Under the pieces are notes generated by a model. That model was not told the origin of the DNA. It searched no databases and saw only the letters and a list, made by a program, of their open reading frames with translations. Positions 34,711 to 48,481 of a stretch of DNA of 64,000 nucleotides are shown piece by piece. Source of the stretch: Epiperipatus broadwayi (taxonomy: Eukaryota; Onychophora; Udeonychophora; Euonychophora; Peripatidae); NCBI GenBank assembly GCA_028023455.1, contig JAQFVV010007214.1, forward strand, positions 1 through 64,000, in the 5' to 3' direction. The position numbers and the translations under genes are program-made. How positions within the stretch are numbered: position 1 is the stretch's first letter; every line of letters begins with the position of its first letter.

Positions 34711-34756
34711 TTACACTTGAGAAGTCTGCTTGTAGCAGTGAAACCTTTGGTTGTGT
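34711..34756 (+). ncRNA. hammerhead-like fold in PLE tail, core mutated
   Basis: ACAC, TTGAGAA, stem II CTGC/GCAG, GAA, stem III ACC-TTT-GGT, T, then GTGT. The three stems fit a hammerhead (ACAC pairs with GTGT), but the CTGATGA core is TTGAGAA, with essential positions 3 and 8 changed. Repeated with the same core at 35085-35130 and as a weaker form at 28978-29030. Probably inactive now. Confidence 0.45.
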
Positions 34757-34808
34757 TTTAATATTATTTTTATGCTGGTCTGGTTGAATTTTTGAATTTG
34801 GAGCAATT

Positions 34809-35175
<367 letters not shown>

Positions 35176-35177
35176 GG

Positions 35178-35178
<1 letters not shown>

Positions 35179-35213
<35 letters not shown>

Positions 35214-35229
35214 CCAAATATATATATAC

Positions 35230-35289
<60 letters not shown>

Positions 35290-35299
35290 TTGTGTGTGT
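35179..35299. repeat. (TA)n and (TG)n tracts
   Basis: Two (TA)n tracts (35179-35210 and about 35222-35270) followed by (TG)n to 35299. Confidence 0.95.
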
Positions 35300-35439
35300 A
35301 GAAGTACAATATGTGTTATAAAAATATTATATATAAAACATAAATAATTAATGGTATAAGGAAATTAAAATACAATAATATCAAATCCCAATTTACTCAT
35401 ACCATTAATTATTTATGTTATATATTGTAACAGGCACAC

Positions 35440-36740
35440 AAGCTGTTACATTATTTTAAATAAAATTAGTCATTAAAAATAAAAGTTCACAAATAAAAAT
35501 TTATTTTTAAAAAGTTGAAAATTAAAAGTCATCTAAAGTCGTATATATATAAAATAGCACAAATGGAAAATTATTAAAAGAAAACTTTATTTTAAAAAAA
35601 GTATTTTAAAACTAAATTTTAAGAAAAAAAACTTAAAGATAAAAATATATGTTTGAAAATATACAAAATTTAATTAATTCTTTTGTGTAAAAAGGCTAAA
35701 AATGGAAATGATTATTTTTAATTAGTCTTAAGTAAACTAGCCCTTGGGCATCTCAAAATTTATAATTAAAGCTCAGATAGGTGAGAAAAACAATAAAAAC
35801 AGAATAGCCAATAAAAAATTCCTAGGATAAGGACCACAGCAAAAGGAACCTCATCATCATGACATGATGTTCAGTCAATCTGCAATTTTAATATAAAAAG
35901 GAACAGATTAGAAATAAGTTATTATATGTGCTATATGTGTTAAATCAGGAGGTGTTAATGGAGAAGGGATTGAAAAGACACACTTTCAATCCCTTCAGTT
36001 TTTCTAAGAAAAGAAATGAAATATTGTTTTCCTTTATAGCAGACCCCAGGACATCAGGGTCTTGCATTAAAAGCCTGCAAAGAACTATACCAGTTACAGT
36101 AAAGGACCTCCAGGTGAATACCAATAGAATGGCAAACATACCAGTCTCTCCAGGATGTCATGGGAATTAGAAACAATGCTGGTTCCAAAATACAAGCAAC
36201 TAGAAAGTATGGACTTTTTCTCTTTAAAACTGTAAGAACTCTATAACTAATGAACTTTAACTAGAAAACTTTTCCAGTATTTAAATAGAAATATAAATTT
36301 CTATCTGTCCAAACTAAATCATTTATTAATAATTATTTTTATCATGTGTAGTTTTAAAATCATTTTCATTAATTTTTTTTTGTTCTTTAAATGTTTATTA
36401 TGATTTTTTTTGTTAAGCTAAACTTTAATAAATGTCAAATTTAAGTTGGGTGTGGACAGTTGCATAGATTGTAAAATTATGTTAGTTTAATTAAAGGGAG
36501 GGTTAATCTTAGGCTATTTGTTTCACAGTTATATTGGGTAATGGGTTGGATGTATGGGTGTAATTAGTAAATTTAGCATGAAGATCTGCTGTGTGTAGGA
36601 TCACATCATATGCTGCACTTTGGAAAAATAAGCCTATTTCTTATTGACCATCGCCTATGAAATGGGATCGTAAGTCAGTAAAAAGAACCGCAATCCCTTC
36701 CTATGGAGATTTTTTGTATTGTTCTTCTTGCCAAACAAAT
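35440..36740 (+). repeat. dispersed LTR-like repeat, copy 1
   Basis: Shares ordered blocks with 62520-64000: AAAAATGGAAATGATT-like sequence, TATAAAAAGG (35892-35901), CACAGGAATTA-type sequence, GTTGCATAGATT, AAGGGAGGG, and CCTATGGAG near the end. A TATA box, a later AATAAA-type signal (36428) and a purine run suggest an LTR plus adjoining sequence of one element. The copies are clearly diverged and the second has about 300 bp extra. No intact ORF. Confidence 0.65.
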
Positions 36741-37179
36741 GTAGAATTCCTGTACTGGATGATGGGCAATTTCTTCTATATAACCACAGTGTTCAGATGT
36801 GCATTTCTGACAGTATGGTATTGTGCTGTCGTATTCATGTTGCATTGAATGCATCGATATATCAGATAGATCAGTGTTAGTTTGACTGCAAACTTTTAGC
36901 TTAGGGTTAAATAAGGGATGTAGAATTTTTTTTCCAAGTGCAATCTATGTAGTCTATCCATACTTGACACTCTAATAAAATATGAATTAATCCACCTGTG
37001 AAAACTTCTAAAATAAAAGGTTAAAATATAAATTAAATTCTAAAGTAAAAATTATACTAAAGTAAATAATTCTAAATTTTATATATGTGCAAAATAAAGG
37101 TTTCTGTGTATTGTTAATCTAGCAATGGCTTTTTTTTATTTTTTATTATCTTTATTTTTTTAAAATTAAAAGATATATT
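36741..37179. other. AT-rich spacer, no gene seen
   Basis: No coding signal after about 36850. A minus-strand piece near 36850-36650 (QYHTVRNAHLNTVVI) is protein-like and may belong with the block to its right. Confidence 0.4.
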
Positions 37180-39300
37180 CATCTCGGCTGCTTTGCAAGC
37201 TAGCGACTGGGGCATTTTGGTCATATATTTCAATTCTGCACCTTGCTATAAGTATCTGCCTACTATATACATTTTCCAGGTTTGAATGGCCTTGTAGTTC
37301 CTTTGTATGACAGATACAGTGTAACGGTCAGAATCGTATCCTTCGTTAACATAGTGCAGAATTCGATCACTACATAGAACAGCAGCACCATCAGTAGCAA
37401 AGCTACCAGTAGTATTGAGTTTGAACATAGTTTATCGGTTCCACAATACACTCTATGAAACAATGCACCTGATGCTACATTAGTAAGCATTTCTTTAGGC
37501 ATGGGGGTCATGGAGATGCAAGAAATTCATAGACTTTATTTTCGAGTTAGCTATATATAATATTAAGATTAGACATTTATATTTTGACTGATCGAGGAGA
37601 TATTATAATGAATGGGTGTCGAATAAATAAATATGTAATGGCAGATGTATAGTTTCTAATTATTTATTTAGAATATTTTGTACTAAAATCATTTAACTAA
37701 TAATATTGGTTATTTTTTTAAAATCTCAGTAGTGGTATTTCTGATACTGTTATATTTTAAAAAGATACATTTATGTGGCTGATGTAATCTAGCTATCTGA
37801 ATTCTCGAGCAAGTATTTCAAGAGCATGCCTTCAGGGATTTATATCTTTGCAATGCAAGAGTCTAAATTAGGATTTATAAGAGTAGCTGCAGACATATAT
37901 TTATTTAATTAAATAAGATATTTATAAATTACTATGGACAGACATTTATTTGAGAGTGAATTATGTTACTAATGCAGAGACAGAGTTATATATTGAATAA
38001 TATGATTAATAGTAATAAACACGTGGTACTTCCAGAAAGGCGATATGAAGGTGGCAGTATGTTAAAACTGCAAAACTGTGGACGAGTTTAAAACAATGGG
38101 TTGACATTTGCTGTAGGCCCAAAAGGTAAGGTGTCACATAAGCATAATCAGGGGCAAGAAGTTCATGCCATGATTACTTCCTGATTGTGTGATGGTGTCA
38201 AGCCCTACGAAAACATTTATTATGTCCACTTGTGTAGGATGACTGGGATTAAGTAAATCCTGTAGAATCCGGAATATCCAAGGCTCATAATGGGTCATTG
38301 GGTCCTTAAAACATAGCACATGTATAATTCACAGAATATTCTGTTAAGATTTAATATAGTTTATAACTCGGCCCTATATCATCAACATTTAATAAAGAAC
38401 ATTTTTTGACTCCCAAAGAAATGAAATTAATGAAATTATTATTTAAAATTTAATAAAATATAAAAGCAATAGGTAAGTTGGGTGGGTATTAATAACTAAT
38501 ATGTCAGCCATTTGCTAAGTAGTAGACTCCTGCATTTACAATAAATGAAGCACCGGGTGCATGTCGATTTATATGAAATAACAAAGTAATTTATAGAAAT
38601 AAATATTAATTAGGATTTGAAGGACACACATCCAATGTTTCAGGCAATAGTTTTGATATTTCGAGAATTATGGAGATTTCTGAGCTGACCATCCAGCAGG
38701 ATTATATAAAAGAAATATATTAATAGGTCACTGGTCAAGATGGCAACCATTTTGATTAAGATCTATACTTAAATTTGGTGAGGTCCAGTCGGAAATCTTA
38801 TATGCATGCTATCATTAGATAATAAAATGTAAAATTAGAAATACATACCCAAGAAAAGACAGAATTAGGTAAGCTAGATTATTAACGAAGTTTACACAAT
38901 AAATTAATAATTAAATTCATAGTTTTACAATTTATTGTTTTTCAATTTATATAGAGAGTGAGCTATAGCATGATTAATATTTAGAGTACTCTAGGCCTTG
39001 GGTACAGGTACCTGTTTTATACAAGGCTTTCAGATTCCTTGGTCAGTAGCAGATTGTTCATGAGTTCAAATAGTAGCAGTTCTTTCCAGAATTTAGGTTA
39101 TTATTTCATTACAACAGCAGCGGCAGCTTTCTTATTGTTTGGGCAGCTAATCCTCTTGGTTTATTTGTGGAGGGCACATGTGGAGGTTTGCAGCATATGA
39201 TTGACCATCTCTGGGGGGAGAATAGTCTGGGCGCTTTCTACTTGAACATACTGTGGTGGGTAAATTAATTTAAGATTTTTGGATCCTCTCACTGATCAAG
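37180..39300 (-). pseudogene. unidentified decayed coding block
   Basis: I do not recognise this. Four minus-strand patches have protein-like composition, unlike the Lys/Asn/Ile-rich AT-derived frames nearby: about 39270-39150 (with SPPRDGQSYAANLHMCPPQ), 38690-38500 (FHINRHAPGASFIVNAGVYY), 38319-38080 (HYEPWIFRILQDLL and HPTQVDIINVFVGLDTITQ) and 37511-37180 (GSFATDGAAVLCSDRILHYV). They are in order on one strand but broken by stops and frame changes. AT content falls in these patches. It could be a dead host gene, a large DNA transposon or an old viral insertion. No domain decides between these. Confidence 0.4.
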
Positions 39301-40330
39301 AGCACAGCTAAAGTCTAACTAAAAGTTTTTAAAAAATTCAAAATGTCCTCTTTTTTTGATCTTATCTTTTCACTTTGATTCTATTTTATTTTTAGCTCCA
39401 CTCATTTGCCCCAAGGAGAATCAATGCAATTTTATAAAATTAATTAATTCAGAAAGCTGCATTTCTATTGTTTAGGTTTATTTTTATCTTTTTACATTTT
39501 TGTAATTAAAGCTTTTAGAGAATTTTTCTTTTTAATTAATCTATTATCTCTCACCGACTGTTACTTGCAAAATTTCAAGTACAAAAGAGAATATACAATT
39601 ATTTTTACTTTTATTTAAATTACAATTAAATTTCCAAAATTATTATTAAATACGAAATTTAAACACAGCAATAAAATAACGAACTTTACAATTTAAAATA
39701 AATAGTTAAAGTTATATAAAATTATATATAACTAAAAAAAAAAGCTAAACTATATCAATTATTTTTATTTATTGCTTTAAATTTGTTATCAAAATGGGTG
39801 TGGGTTTATGGTGAATTTTACATATATTTATCCATTTTTAATATTGCTACACACACAACTTGATACCAAAAAGTTTAAATTTGGGTAGGATAGGGTGGTG
39901 GGTGAAAGACGATAGAAAAAGGTGAAACTTAAGTTTCTAATGTGAATCTTACTGTTTCATTTCCCCCTACTTCCCGTGAATAATTAAGGAAGAACAAAGT
40001 AGGCAAGGAAAAAAAATTTGCTACATCATATAATTTTAAACACGTAATTTTTTTTTTACAGATATAGAAAGCAGAGATTTCATGAAGGAACAAATACTTT
40101 TATATACCCGGATGTAAAATTTCCCTTTTAATTTAAAATGGCCTAAATTTAACCATGTATGGTTAGTATTTTTACGTGTACGAATATTAGTCAAACAAAA
40201 TAATAAATAAACTTTTAGTGAATTAAAGTGTTATTTAACTAATTTATGTTTTGTTATACCAAATTCATTATACCAATTTCGTTTCCATATATTTTTTTAT
40301 ATATATACACATAATGACTGTCCTAAGAGG
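39300..40330. other. AT-rich stretch, no gene seen
   Basis: Poly-T and poly-A runs and AT-rich sequence only. Confidence 0.6.
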
Positions 40331-40339
40331 CTAAAATTT

Positions 40340-41356
40340 TTATAACCCCAGGTTAGGTGGATAGTATCTATCTCTCACCATTGATGACTGCAACCTTGGG
40401 CTTTCTACTTTTTGCCTTCTATCAGGTGGTTCTTTGGCCCAATGGTTAAACACCAGGGTAGTAAGAAATTCAACCATTTCTTCTATATCTTTTATTTGAC
40501 TGCCTACCATTAATTGTTGGATAGTTAATGGCATGCTATGCTGGATAGTCCCTATAATATGTGGATCAGAAAATTTAAACATTGTAAGGGATTTAAACTG
40601 GTTTGCTTGGCAGAGGAAAAACTGTGTACACATTTCTTGGGGTATTGTCCCATATTTTTCCTGACAGAGTGTATTGTAGATACCGCTTTGATGCTCGTCA
40701 CTCCAGTAATGCTTCTTTAGTGCATCTTTGTATTTTTTCTATAGTTTTGGGTTTCCATTTCACCAGTCCTTGGCAGAGCCCTGTAGATGGTACCTGGCGA
40801 TAGCTATTTGCTCATCTGGTCCTGTCTTATAAAATTGAAAGAACTTTTCTAAGCTCTCTAGGGGGGGTTTGAGGGTTACCCCTATCTCTCCTTTAAAGAT
40901 TTTAATGTGGATCATCTTTTCTAGGTAGCTTAGGTGTCCAATGTTCATTTTCCTGTTTCCTTCCATGACCTTTGGTCCTTTTACTTTTTTGTCCCCATCC
41001 ATGCTTGTCTCCTTTTTAATGCTGACTTCATTTGACAGTTCTTGTGGGCCTTTGTCTGTTGGAATGAAGTCTATTTGCTCATCATATTTATTTACATTTA
41101 TTACACTACCTGTCTGCTCTTCTATTACCATAGGTTTGTCGGATTTTTCTAACTTACTTTCATTCTCCATGTCTTTAATCTCCTCTTCCTTTTTACTGAC
41201 TCGGGATATTCTGAATTTTTCTCTTATCATTTTTACATCTCTCAAAATAGCCTTTTTAAATTTCTGATTTTCCCTAACTCTTATCTTTTCTTCTTCCTGT
41301 ATCTTTTTTGATGCTTCATCTCTTCTGCTCGCATCCTCCTCATATATTTTTCTCAT
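40340..41356 (-). pseudogene. Ty3/gypsy-type gag, broken in the middle
   Basis: The first part (41356-40760, 198 codons) has a Lys/Glu/Arg-rich coiled coil (residues about 1-70), an acidic linker, and a start of the gag domain with LEKFFQFYKTGPDEQIAIAR and LQGSAKDW. The second part (40633-40340) is in another frame: QFKSLTMFKFSDPHIIG, a TIQQLMVGSQIKDIEEMVEF segment and a basic end. It is truncated before any pol region; left of 40330 no PR or RT is found. A primer-binding-like site lies 1.05 kb upstream. Same family as the gypsy element at 6.6-12.0 kb is likely. Confidence 0.75.
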
Positions 41357-42389
41357 TTATTCCCTATTCTGTCTGAGTATTTCCTCAATGAGCTTTTCCT
41401 TTCTTTTCTGAGTTACATGTTTTTTTTTTCTTTTTAAAATAAACAGCTTCTGTTTGACTAAAATACAATATCCACACAGTTTATCTCAAAGTGGACATTA
41501 AAACCTTTGAGTAATAAATTAGTGATATATTTTTTATGTCATTATAAATAAAACTATGAATGTGGAGAGATTTGTTAAAATGTTATATTAATTTGTTGAA
41601 GGAATTAATATATCTATGGTAGAAAATAAAAAAAATACTCTGAAAAGAAAGCCAAATCAAATGAACATTCAAAATCAATTAATAATTGTAAAAAAAAATA
41701 TTTAGACAACTTTCTTTATCATTATCGTGGATAAAGAATACATATTATTACTGATTTTCTTTTAAAAAATATGTGTGTAAAATATCCATCTATGAAATGT
41801 ATGTCTCTATACAAACGAGATATAGACAAGAAAATAACAATGTTCAATAAAAGTAATTGATGTATTGAAACAGTAAGATATGCCTTAGCAATCTTAATTT
41901 CACCTTGCCTTCCTGTTTCCTACCCTCATGCCTTATTTAAAACACCTAATGTTATCGTATTGTGCATGTACTGGCATATTTACGAAATCCCACCTAAATT
42001 TATATGTCTAATGGGGTGCCCGGGGTTTTATAATAATTAAAATTGTCTTAAACGGTTTTATTTTCAAACCGTCGAGTATATATTACCTATATATGCTTGT
42101 ACAATAAAATAGGTCACATATTCTCATCTACACACATACTGCGATAATATTTAAAATTTATGAAAATATTTATTTAAAATTTGTTGTTTTTGAATCTGTT
42201 TATTTTGTGATGTTATTTTGCTATAATTATTTGCATTTAATAAAATAATATCACTGATAAATACATTCTGGAAATTAAATTCAAAAGAGAGTTTTATAAA
42301 TATAAAATGTTATTTAGTTTTTCAAAAACATGCCATTTTCTTTTTTAAATCAGTGAGGGTAGGGAAAAACCAATAGTGGCTAATTTTAA
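41357..42389 (-). other. leader of gag element, no gene seen
   Basis: Between gag start and primer-binding-like site; AT-rich, no ORF. Confidence 0.45.
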
Positions 42390-42403
42390 CTATATTGGTG
42401 CCA
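42390..42403 (-). promoter_or_regulatory. putative primer-binding site
   Basis: Minus strand AGTAAAACTGGCACCAATAT, nearly the same as AGTAAAACTGGCGCCAATGT at 12002-12022. Both lie 1.05-1.3 kb upstream of a gag ATG on the same strand. Confidence 0.5.
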
Positions 42404-45400
42404 GTTTTACTAGTAGATTTGATAAGATTAAAAACAGTGCTTATTAGCAGATTTAATTTAAAAATGCAGTCCATATTTTCCAGTTTATTAATAACTTAAG
42501 GAATGGATTTTACCACTGGAGGGTTACATTGTAATCAGAGAGAGTATATAAATAGGGCTGATTGATTATTATTATTATTATTATTATTATAGAGTTATTA
42601 ATTAATCTGCCTGATATTGTGACAGCAGAAGTTATATTTTCTGTAATTTTGAAATTGATTTTCCAATAGTTTTCATTTTATTTGTGTTATCGGACTGACC
42701 AGCGTGTTTGTGAGTTTTAAACAAGTTTTAAAATTCATTCACCATCTGATGTCCTGTCACCATATCATCAAGCCCAACTGTACCAGCCCAAAGAAATGTG
42801 GAACAACAAACAAAGGAGAACCATAATTTGCTTAAGAACTTTGTTACAAATTTGGAAATGCCCATGGACAGATTGGAAAGAACGAGGTAATTAAAATCAA
42901 CCTGAGATCTCGGAAAACCTTCATGCTATATAGCTAATAAATTTTGTATATTCCTTAATATGTATTTATTCAGATGTTTTTTCTAATGCATGCTGAACTT
43001 GTGCTTGGGTTGATTTTCTATATATATTTGTAAATGTCTTATTTAAATGTATTGTAATAAATATCTAATTAATTTCTTTAGGCAAATGCGAGTTACGTAG
43101 GGAAGTTAAAATGTGTGGTTGCCATCTTAGTTTATTTAAACCACAAACATGCATTTGCCCTTCCCATCATTTATATATATTTAAAAGTACTTCTTATGTA
43201 TAATAACTTTGTTAGAATAAATATTTATTTCTCTAAGCGTTGTTGAGAGTCTTCTGGCCATTAAAAATATGAAATTTGAGAGTGAGCTATTTCTGTTCCT
43301 TAATAAATTTCCCTTTGTTTTACTAAGTATTTTAAAATTCTGTGTTGCTAGTGAATATGCTTGGGTGCTGGAATCTTACCATTGGCAAAGGTCATCATTG
43401 GTTAAATCCGTTCCTTTTATTTTACTCCATGGTTCCCAGTACTGTGCTATAATGGCACATGGGAATTATTTCACTATGTTCCCACAGTTACGAAGCTCCT
43501 GGGTGTGGGACAGGCTTGAGCTGTGAGTGGGCTAGAGATGCCCCTAGATAAAAGACAAAATGCCTATCCAATGCCAAGACCTTTACTTCATAATTTATAA
43601 AGTTGCATACTCAGAAATTGCACCCATTTCTCAGCATTATATCACTGACACCACTGTACATTTCCTTAGTAATTACTTTAAAAGAATTCTATTATTTAAA
43701 TGAATTTTAAGTCCGTTCAATATAGCTCGATCTTCTAATTTAGTTAATCACTTTGCGAGCAACTCTCGGTCTCCATTTAAGATTCCAATTATAGATAATT
43801 TTAGAATTTTCAAGTTCTGTTAGACTTTACATGACTCACATATGCCTACCATGTCACTGTATTTTAGACACCTTATCTAAATGAACCCAAGTATGAGGTA
43901 TCAGCCATCTTGTTGTTTATTGTATATATCTATCCAATTTATATAGCTAAACTATTTTCTAATTATTAAAATATTATTTGTGAATTTATTTATTTTCTCT
44001 TTTTATTCTGGTGCAATTTAAGTAACATACCATAATGGGTTTATCTCAGGCACATCTATAAGTTATTTTTAAATGAACCTAGGACTATTTTAGATTTAGA
44101 GTCTTTTGTTTTCTCCCTGATCACTGGCACCAGCATGAAATTATACTATCAGTAGCATCAAATGTGTTATCACATAGAGGGTATTGTGGAGTTTGGACTT
44201 TGGATTTGAACTTGGGATTTCTGGGAGGTAACCCTCCTAGTGTTGAGTTCTATGTCCCAGGTTTGAATTATGCATTGTGTTAGTGAGATAGAAATGTTTT
44301 GACTGTTACATAGTATTTTTTTCCGGGTCCAGGGCATTTTACAATGCGAGGCTTCGATTTAAACACCCACAAACCCCTGATAGTATTTAGTTTGTTTAAT
44401 TACCCATTTCCCTGTAGTTCAATATTTTCTATATTGTGATTTATATTTTAAGATATTATTATATGTATTTGTTTGGCTCAGGCATTTAGACAATCACTTG
44501 GAGAATTTTCAGTTTAATATAGTACAACACGAGCAATATATATGTAAACATTTGTCAGCTCTGGTCGTTTTATAAAAATATATGTGCACTAATTACTGTA
44601 CTAAACATAATTTCAAAATAAGTGCAACATATATAGCTTTGTATCAAATAAGAATTGTAAAAATAAAATGTATGATTGTCTAATTGAACGTCCGGAGTCA
44701 AATGAAATAATTAAATTAAATATCCCTGGGGGAGGTCAATGATATAGATGTGGCCACATATGGTATTGCACCTTGAAATAACGATGTTGAACAGATTGGT
44801 TTATGCATGTTAAGCTGTAAAAATTCAGATTTGTTCAATTTATATATAGCTACTTATGTAAACAAGTTTCTGTAAATAATAATAATAATAATATTTTGTA
44901 AATCTATCCATCTGAAATCATTGAACACAGGGAAATGACAGTGAGATACCCATTGAGATACCCGAGTCTAGCAAATAATTAAATAGGACACCACCAAACA
45001 GTTGAGCAAGCAGCAGAAGAAATCTGAATAATAAAATAATAATATTTTGTTTCATATTTCCAAAATAACAAAGAAGCAGCATAATGAAATCAGTACAGGA
45101 TAAAATAAGGATGCACGGAAAGGCCAGAGACCAAGTGGAAGACAGCCAGTCACCATTGTTTGATAAAGTAAAAAAGTTTAATTAAAAGAAGTTTAAAAAT
45201 AGAAAATATAGCAAATAATAACTCCCAGAAAATTAGTGATCCAGAATTGTTATTTAATGTTTCAGAATAATAAAACCAAAATGGAAGAGCTAGAACATTG
45301 ATTTTTGTTGTTGTAATGCTAATATTGCCTACTGAATTTTGTAATTTCTGCCATTGTGGATTTTTAGTTTTGTGGCTACAACCTCCATAGACATCTTACC

Positions 45401-47549
45401 ACCCCTATGCCCTGCTACATTATGAAAGAAGTGTTTATATATTCTTTAACATAAAGTTCCTATGAATTTTGAATAGCTTGAGATGTGACTAAAAGCCTGA
45501 CCTGCCATTGTTGAGACACCTGCCCATCCTACATTTGAAAGTGTTGCTGGACAGTTAAATAAAGGTATGCACTATCCTAAAAAGAAGAAGCTATAAGCCA
45601 TTACAAAAATATAGTTCATGATCTCATGTCATATAAATGAAGAAATCAATGACCCTTTAGAGATTCTAAGAATTGTCAATGAAAAAAAACAAAAAAGTGA
45701 TCCCCTCAGGAAAAGCCTTAACCAAAACCTAAATCAAATGTAAACAAAACTGAATCAAAGATTAGATTCAAATTAAAACAAAAAGGGATAAGATTATTTA
45801 TTTCTTGTGAAACTTTGTTAAAATCTAGAAAATACATAAAGTATTATTTTGTTATCTAAAACTCAATGAATTTCTGTTTAAAATAACTTTCTAAATAATT
45901 TGTTTTATTATATGTTTATGTTGTTATATGTTGATAAGTTATCATATGTAATTAAACATGTTTTAATTGTTAATTTTACCAGACTTCTCTTTTTTTTAAT
46001 CTCTCATTATATGAAATGTTGTTAATTATATAAGCCTGTTTTAGATATTTAATATCTCATCACTAATGTGATGATGTTCTTATATTTAATTAAACTAGCT
46101 AAGAAATCAAACACTAGAAACATTTTAAATATTGTCTAAATATTCCAGTTTATTCACTGGATGATACTTAGAGACAAAACGAATATAGATTTAAAATATT
46201 CATGGAAGAGGTATTCATAGACAATACCCAGTCTGATCATTGGTAAAGTTAATATGTAAAGTATTAACTATATATTTCCCCTCTGCTTGAATAAGGATAT
46301 TTATGTACTCTAAATTATATAAATAAACATAAAAATATTTAGAAAAGCATAGTCCACTATAATACAAAATAGGATATTCTATAAACTTCAGTAGTCAATA
46401 GAATTTTATATACTTATGTATAAAAGTTTTTTTTTCTAATTTTTTTATTTTTTATGTTAGTAGTAAATTCAATGAATGGTATCATAATATTATGGCTTAT
46501 TACACTAGAATGATACTAAGGGTCATTTATCTTATTATGCAAACAACTTCTTTAAATTGACATTTTTACTTTTCTTCTATGCCCAATATTCTTGTGTTTT
46601 TCCAATACAACATATGCCCAATTGTACATCTAGGGGCTGCTACATTCGGTATACCTGTCTTTTCCACTGTAACATCTCTCTTATGTTCTTTTAATCTTTT
46701 TGAATTGATGAGATAGTTTTATTGATATATATATTCTGCCTTTATATAAAATATTAATCTATGAAATAACATATGAATAAAAGCGAATATAATTAATAAA
46801 AATAACTATAATGTAATTTTTGATTAAAATTACACTCACAAAGATGAAGAAGAAAAGAATTGTACTCTAAAATAGCAGAACAAGAATACACCATTTAATT
46901 TATTCATTGGAAAAATACAAGGATATGTAAAAAATAAAATAAAAAAAGTAAATGGCTTTATTTTATTTATTTTTTCTTCAATTGTTGTTGGATGACCTAT
47001 GGAAAGAATATCGTGACTTTTAATTTTTGAATAATGGATTTAAAATATTTGTATCACCATTTGTTGTATGTTGTTGATCTAGTGACTAATAATTATAACA
47101 TCGGCATTGAACTATAACTCTTAATTTGTAAATGCTGAATTTAAAATGACACTTTAAGTAACAAACCACTGTGACACAGGAAATAATTAAAAATATTTCT
47201 TTATAAATATTTTCTTAATTCATCTATTGCTTTTTAATGAGATATATGAAATAATTATGGATGAATATACTGGACTATCTTTCAATTCTATTATCTATTA
47301 TGAGCAACTTCTTTAAAATTTATTTCATTTACTTTTTCTGTTCTGTTTAATATTTTTGGGTTTTTATAATAAAGTTTATATTAATTGATATATATGTATA
47401 TATAATATTATAATTCATGTCTGTATTTTTTCAAAACAATATTCGTAATTATATAATTGAATATTTATAAATACAGTAATGTAATTCATGTATTTATGGT
47501 TTTAACTTCAATTACAATAACGTTAAAATATTGCAAATTGGAAAAAAAT
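42404..47549. other. AT-rich region, no gene seen
   Basis: A plus-strand TATATAAATAG at 42545-42555 followed by less AT-rich sequence (42690-42910) could be another LTR fragment. (TTA)n at 42568-42589 and (AAT)n at 44878-44892. An 85-codon frame at 43269-43526 has no recognisable feature and I do not call it. Patches at 44150-44360 and 45060-45170 are less AT-rich but not identifiable. Confidence 0.45.
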
Positions 47550-47657
47550 AACAACAAAATAAAAATAAAAGAAGCTATGCCAATATACAAATATAAACAT
47601 GACTTAATTAACAGGCAGGCAGCAAACGTTAAGATCACAGAATTGTGGGTAGGTTAG
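47550..47657 (+). pseudogene. Penelope-like element tail
   Basis: About 35 codons, KIKEAMPIYKYKHDLINRQA then NVKITELWVG and stop, match the C-terminus of the PLEs at 52.4-53.3 kb (KIKEAMLI...LINRQTANIKINELW). A short tail with GACTACGAGGATAGTTGCAA follows, like GACTACATAGATAGTTGAAA at 53.4 kb, and then a (TA)n tract. Confidence 0.75.
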
Positions 47658-47759
47658 CCTTTCAAACTGTTGGTTGACAAAGACTACGAGGATAGTTGCA
47701 AGCCCTCCAAAGTGGATAAAAATTGTAATATATATCTGATTACTGTATTTATAAATATT

Positions 47760-47834
<75 letters not shown>

Positions 47835-47901
47835 AAACAAAACAAGTTATATATTTTGTAACCTGCTATAGCTTGCATTTTATGTTATAGATGGTGCTTT
47901 A

Positions 47902-47963
<62 letters not shown>
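47760..47963. repeat. two long (TA)n tracts
   Basis: About 72 bp (47760-47831) and 59 bp (47905-47963) of alternating TA separated by 73 bp. Confidence 0.95.
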
Positions 47964-47966
<3 letters not shown>

Positions 47967-47993
47967 CACTCAAATTGCCCTTCATAATTTCAA

Positions 47994-48089
47994 GATATTT
48001 TAGCAACACTCTCCGTGAATAAATATAATGTCCGAACTTCAAACAGACGTTTGACTATATTTATTCACAGAGGATACTGTTGAAATATC
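47994..48089. repeat. foldback, about 38-bp arms
   Basis: GATATTTTAGCAACACTCTC and the following CGTGAATAAATATAATGTC (47994-48032) pair imperfectly with 48053-48089. The loop is 20 bp. It starts 30 bp after a (TA)n tract. Confidence 0.8.
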
Positions 48090-48481
48090 TAATCGTCGTG
48101 AGGTAAGGTAAATAACAGGTTTCACTGGGATAAAAGATTCCTGACTCCAAGAAAAGAAAAGCTACAGTTCATCACATCTCATGTTAATTAAATGTAAATG
48201 CTTACAAGCAGAAAGGGTTATATAAAGAAGTTGTGGAATCAAGTGGATATTTAAACGAATGTATGTCATTCAAATTTCGTAGAAACAATTCTCTTTTTTT
48301 CCCCAAAATTTTAGATTTCGGTCATGTCCAGCTTAGAATTCCTCATATTTGCAAGCTTCTTTTGATGTTAATCGTGTATTTTATTCTGTATGCCTGATAA
48401 CAAGATATGTAATAGTATCTATGTTTATTTGTTTTTTTTATATTTCTTTTTAATTGTTTAAGTTTTTGTTAATAATATTTA
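48090..48481. other. no gene seen
   Basis: AT-rich sequence without coding signal. Confidence 0.5.

Noticed and set aside
42545-42555. TATATAAATAG as a host promoter
   Set aside because: No gene follows; at best part of a decayed LTR.
43269-43526. 85-codon plus-strand frame
   Set aside because: No recognisable motif and no copy elsewhere in the window; could be chance.
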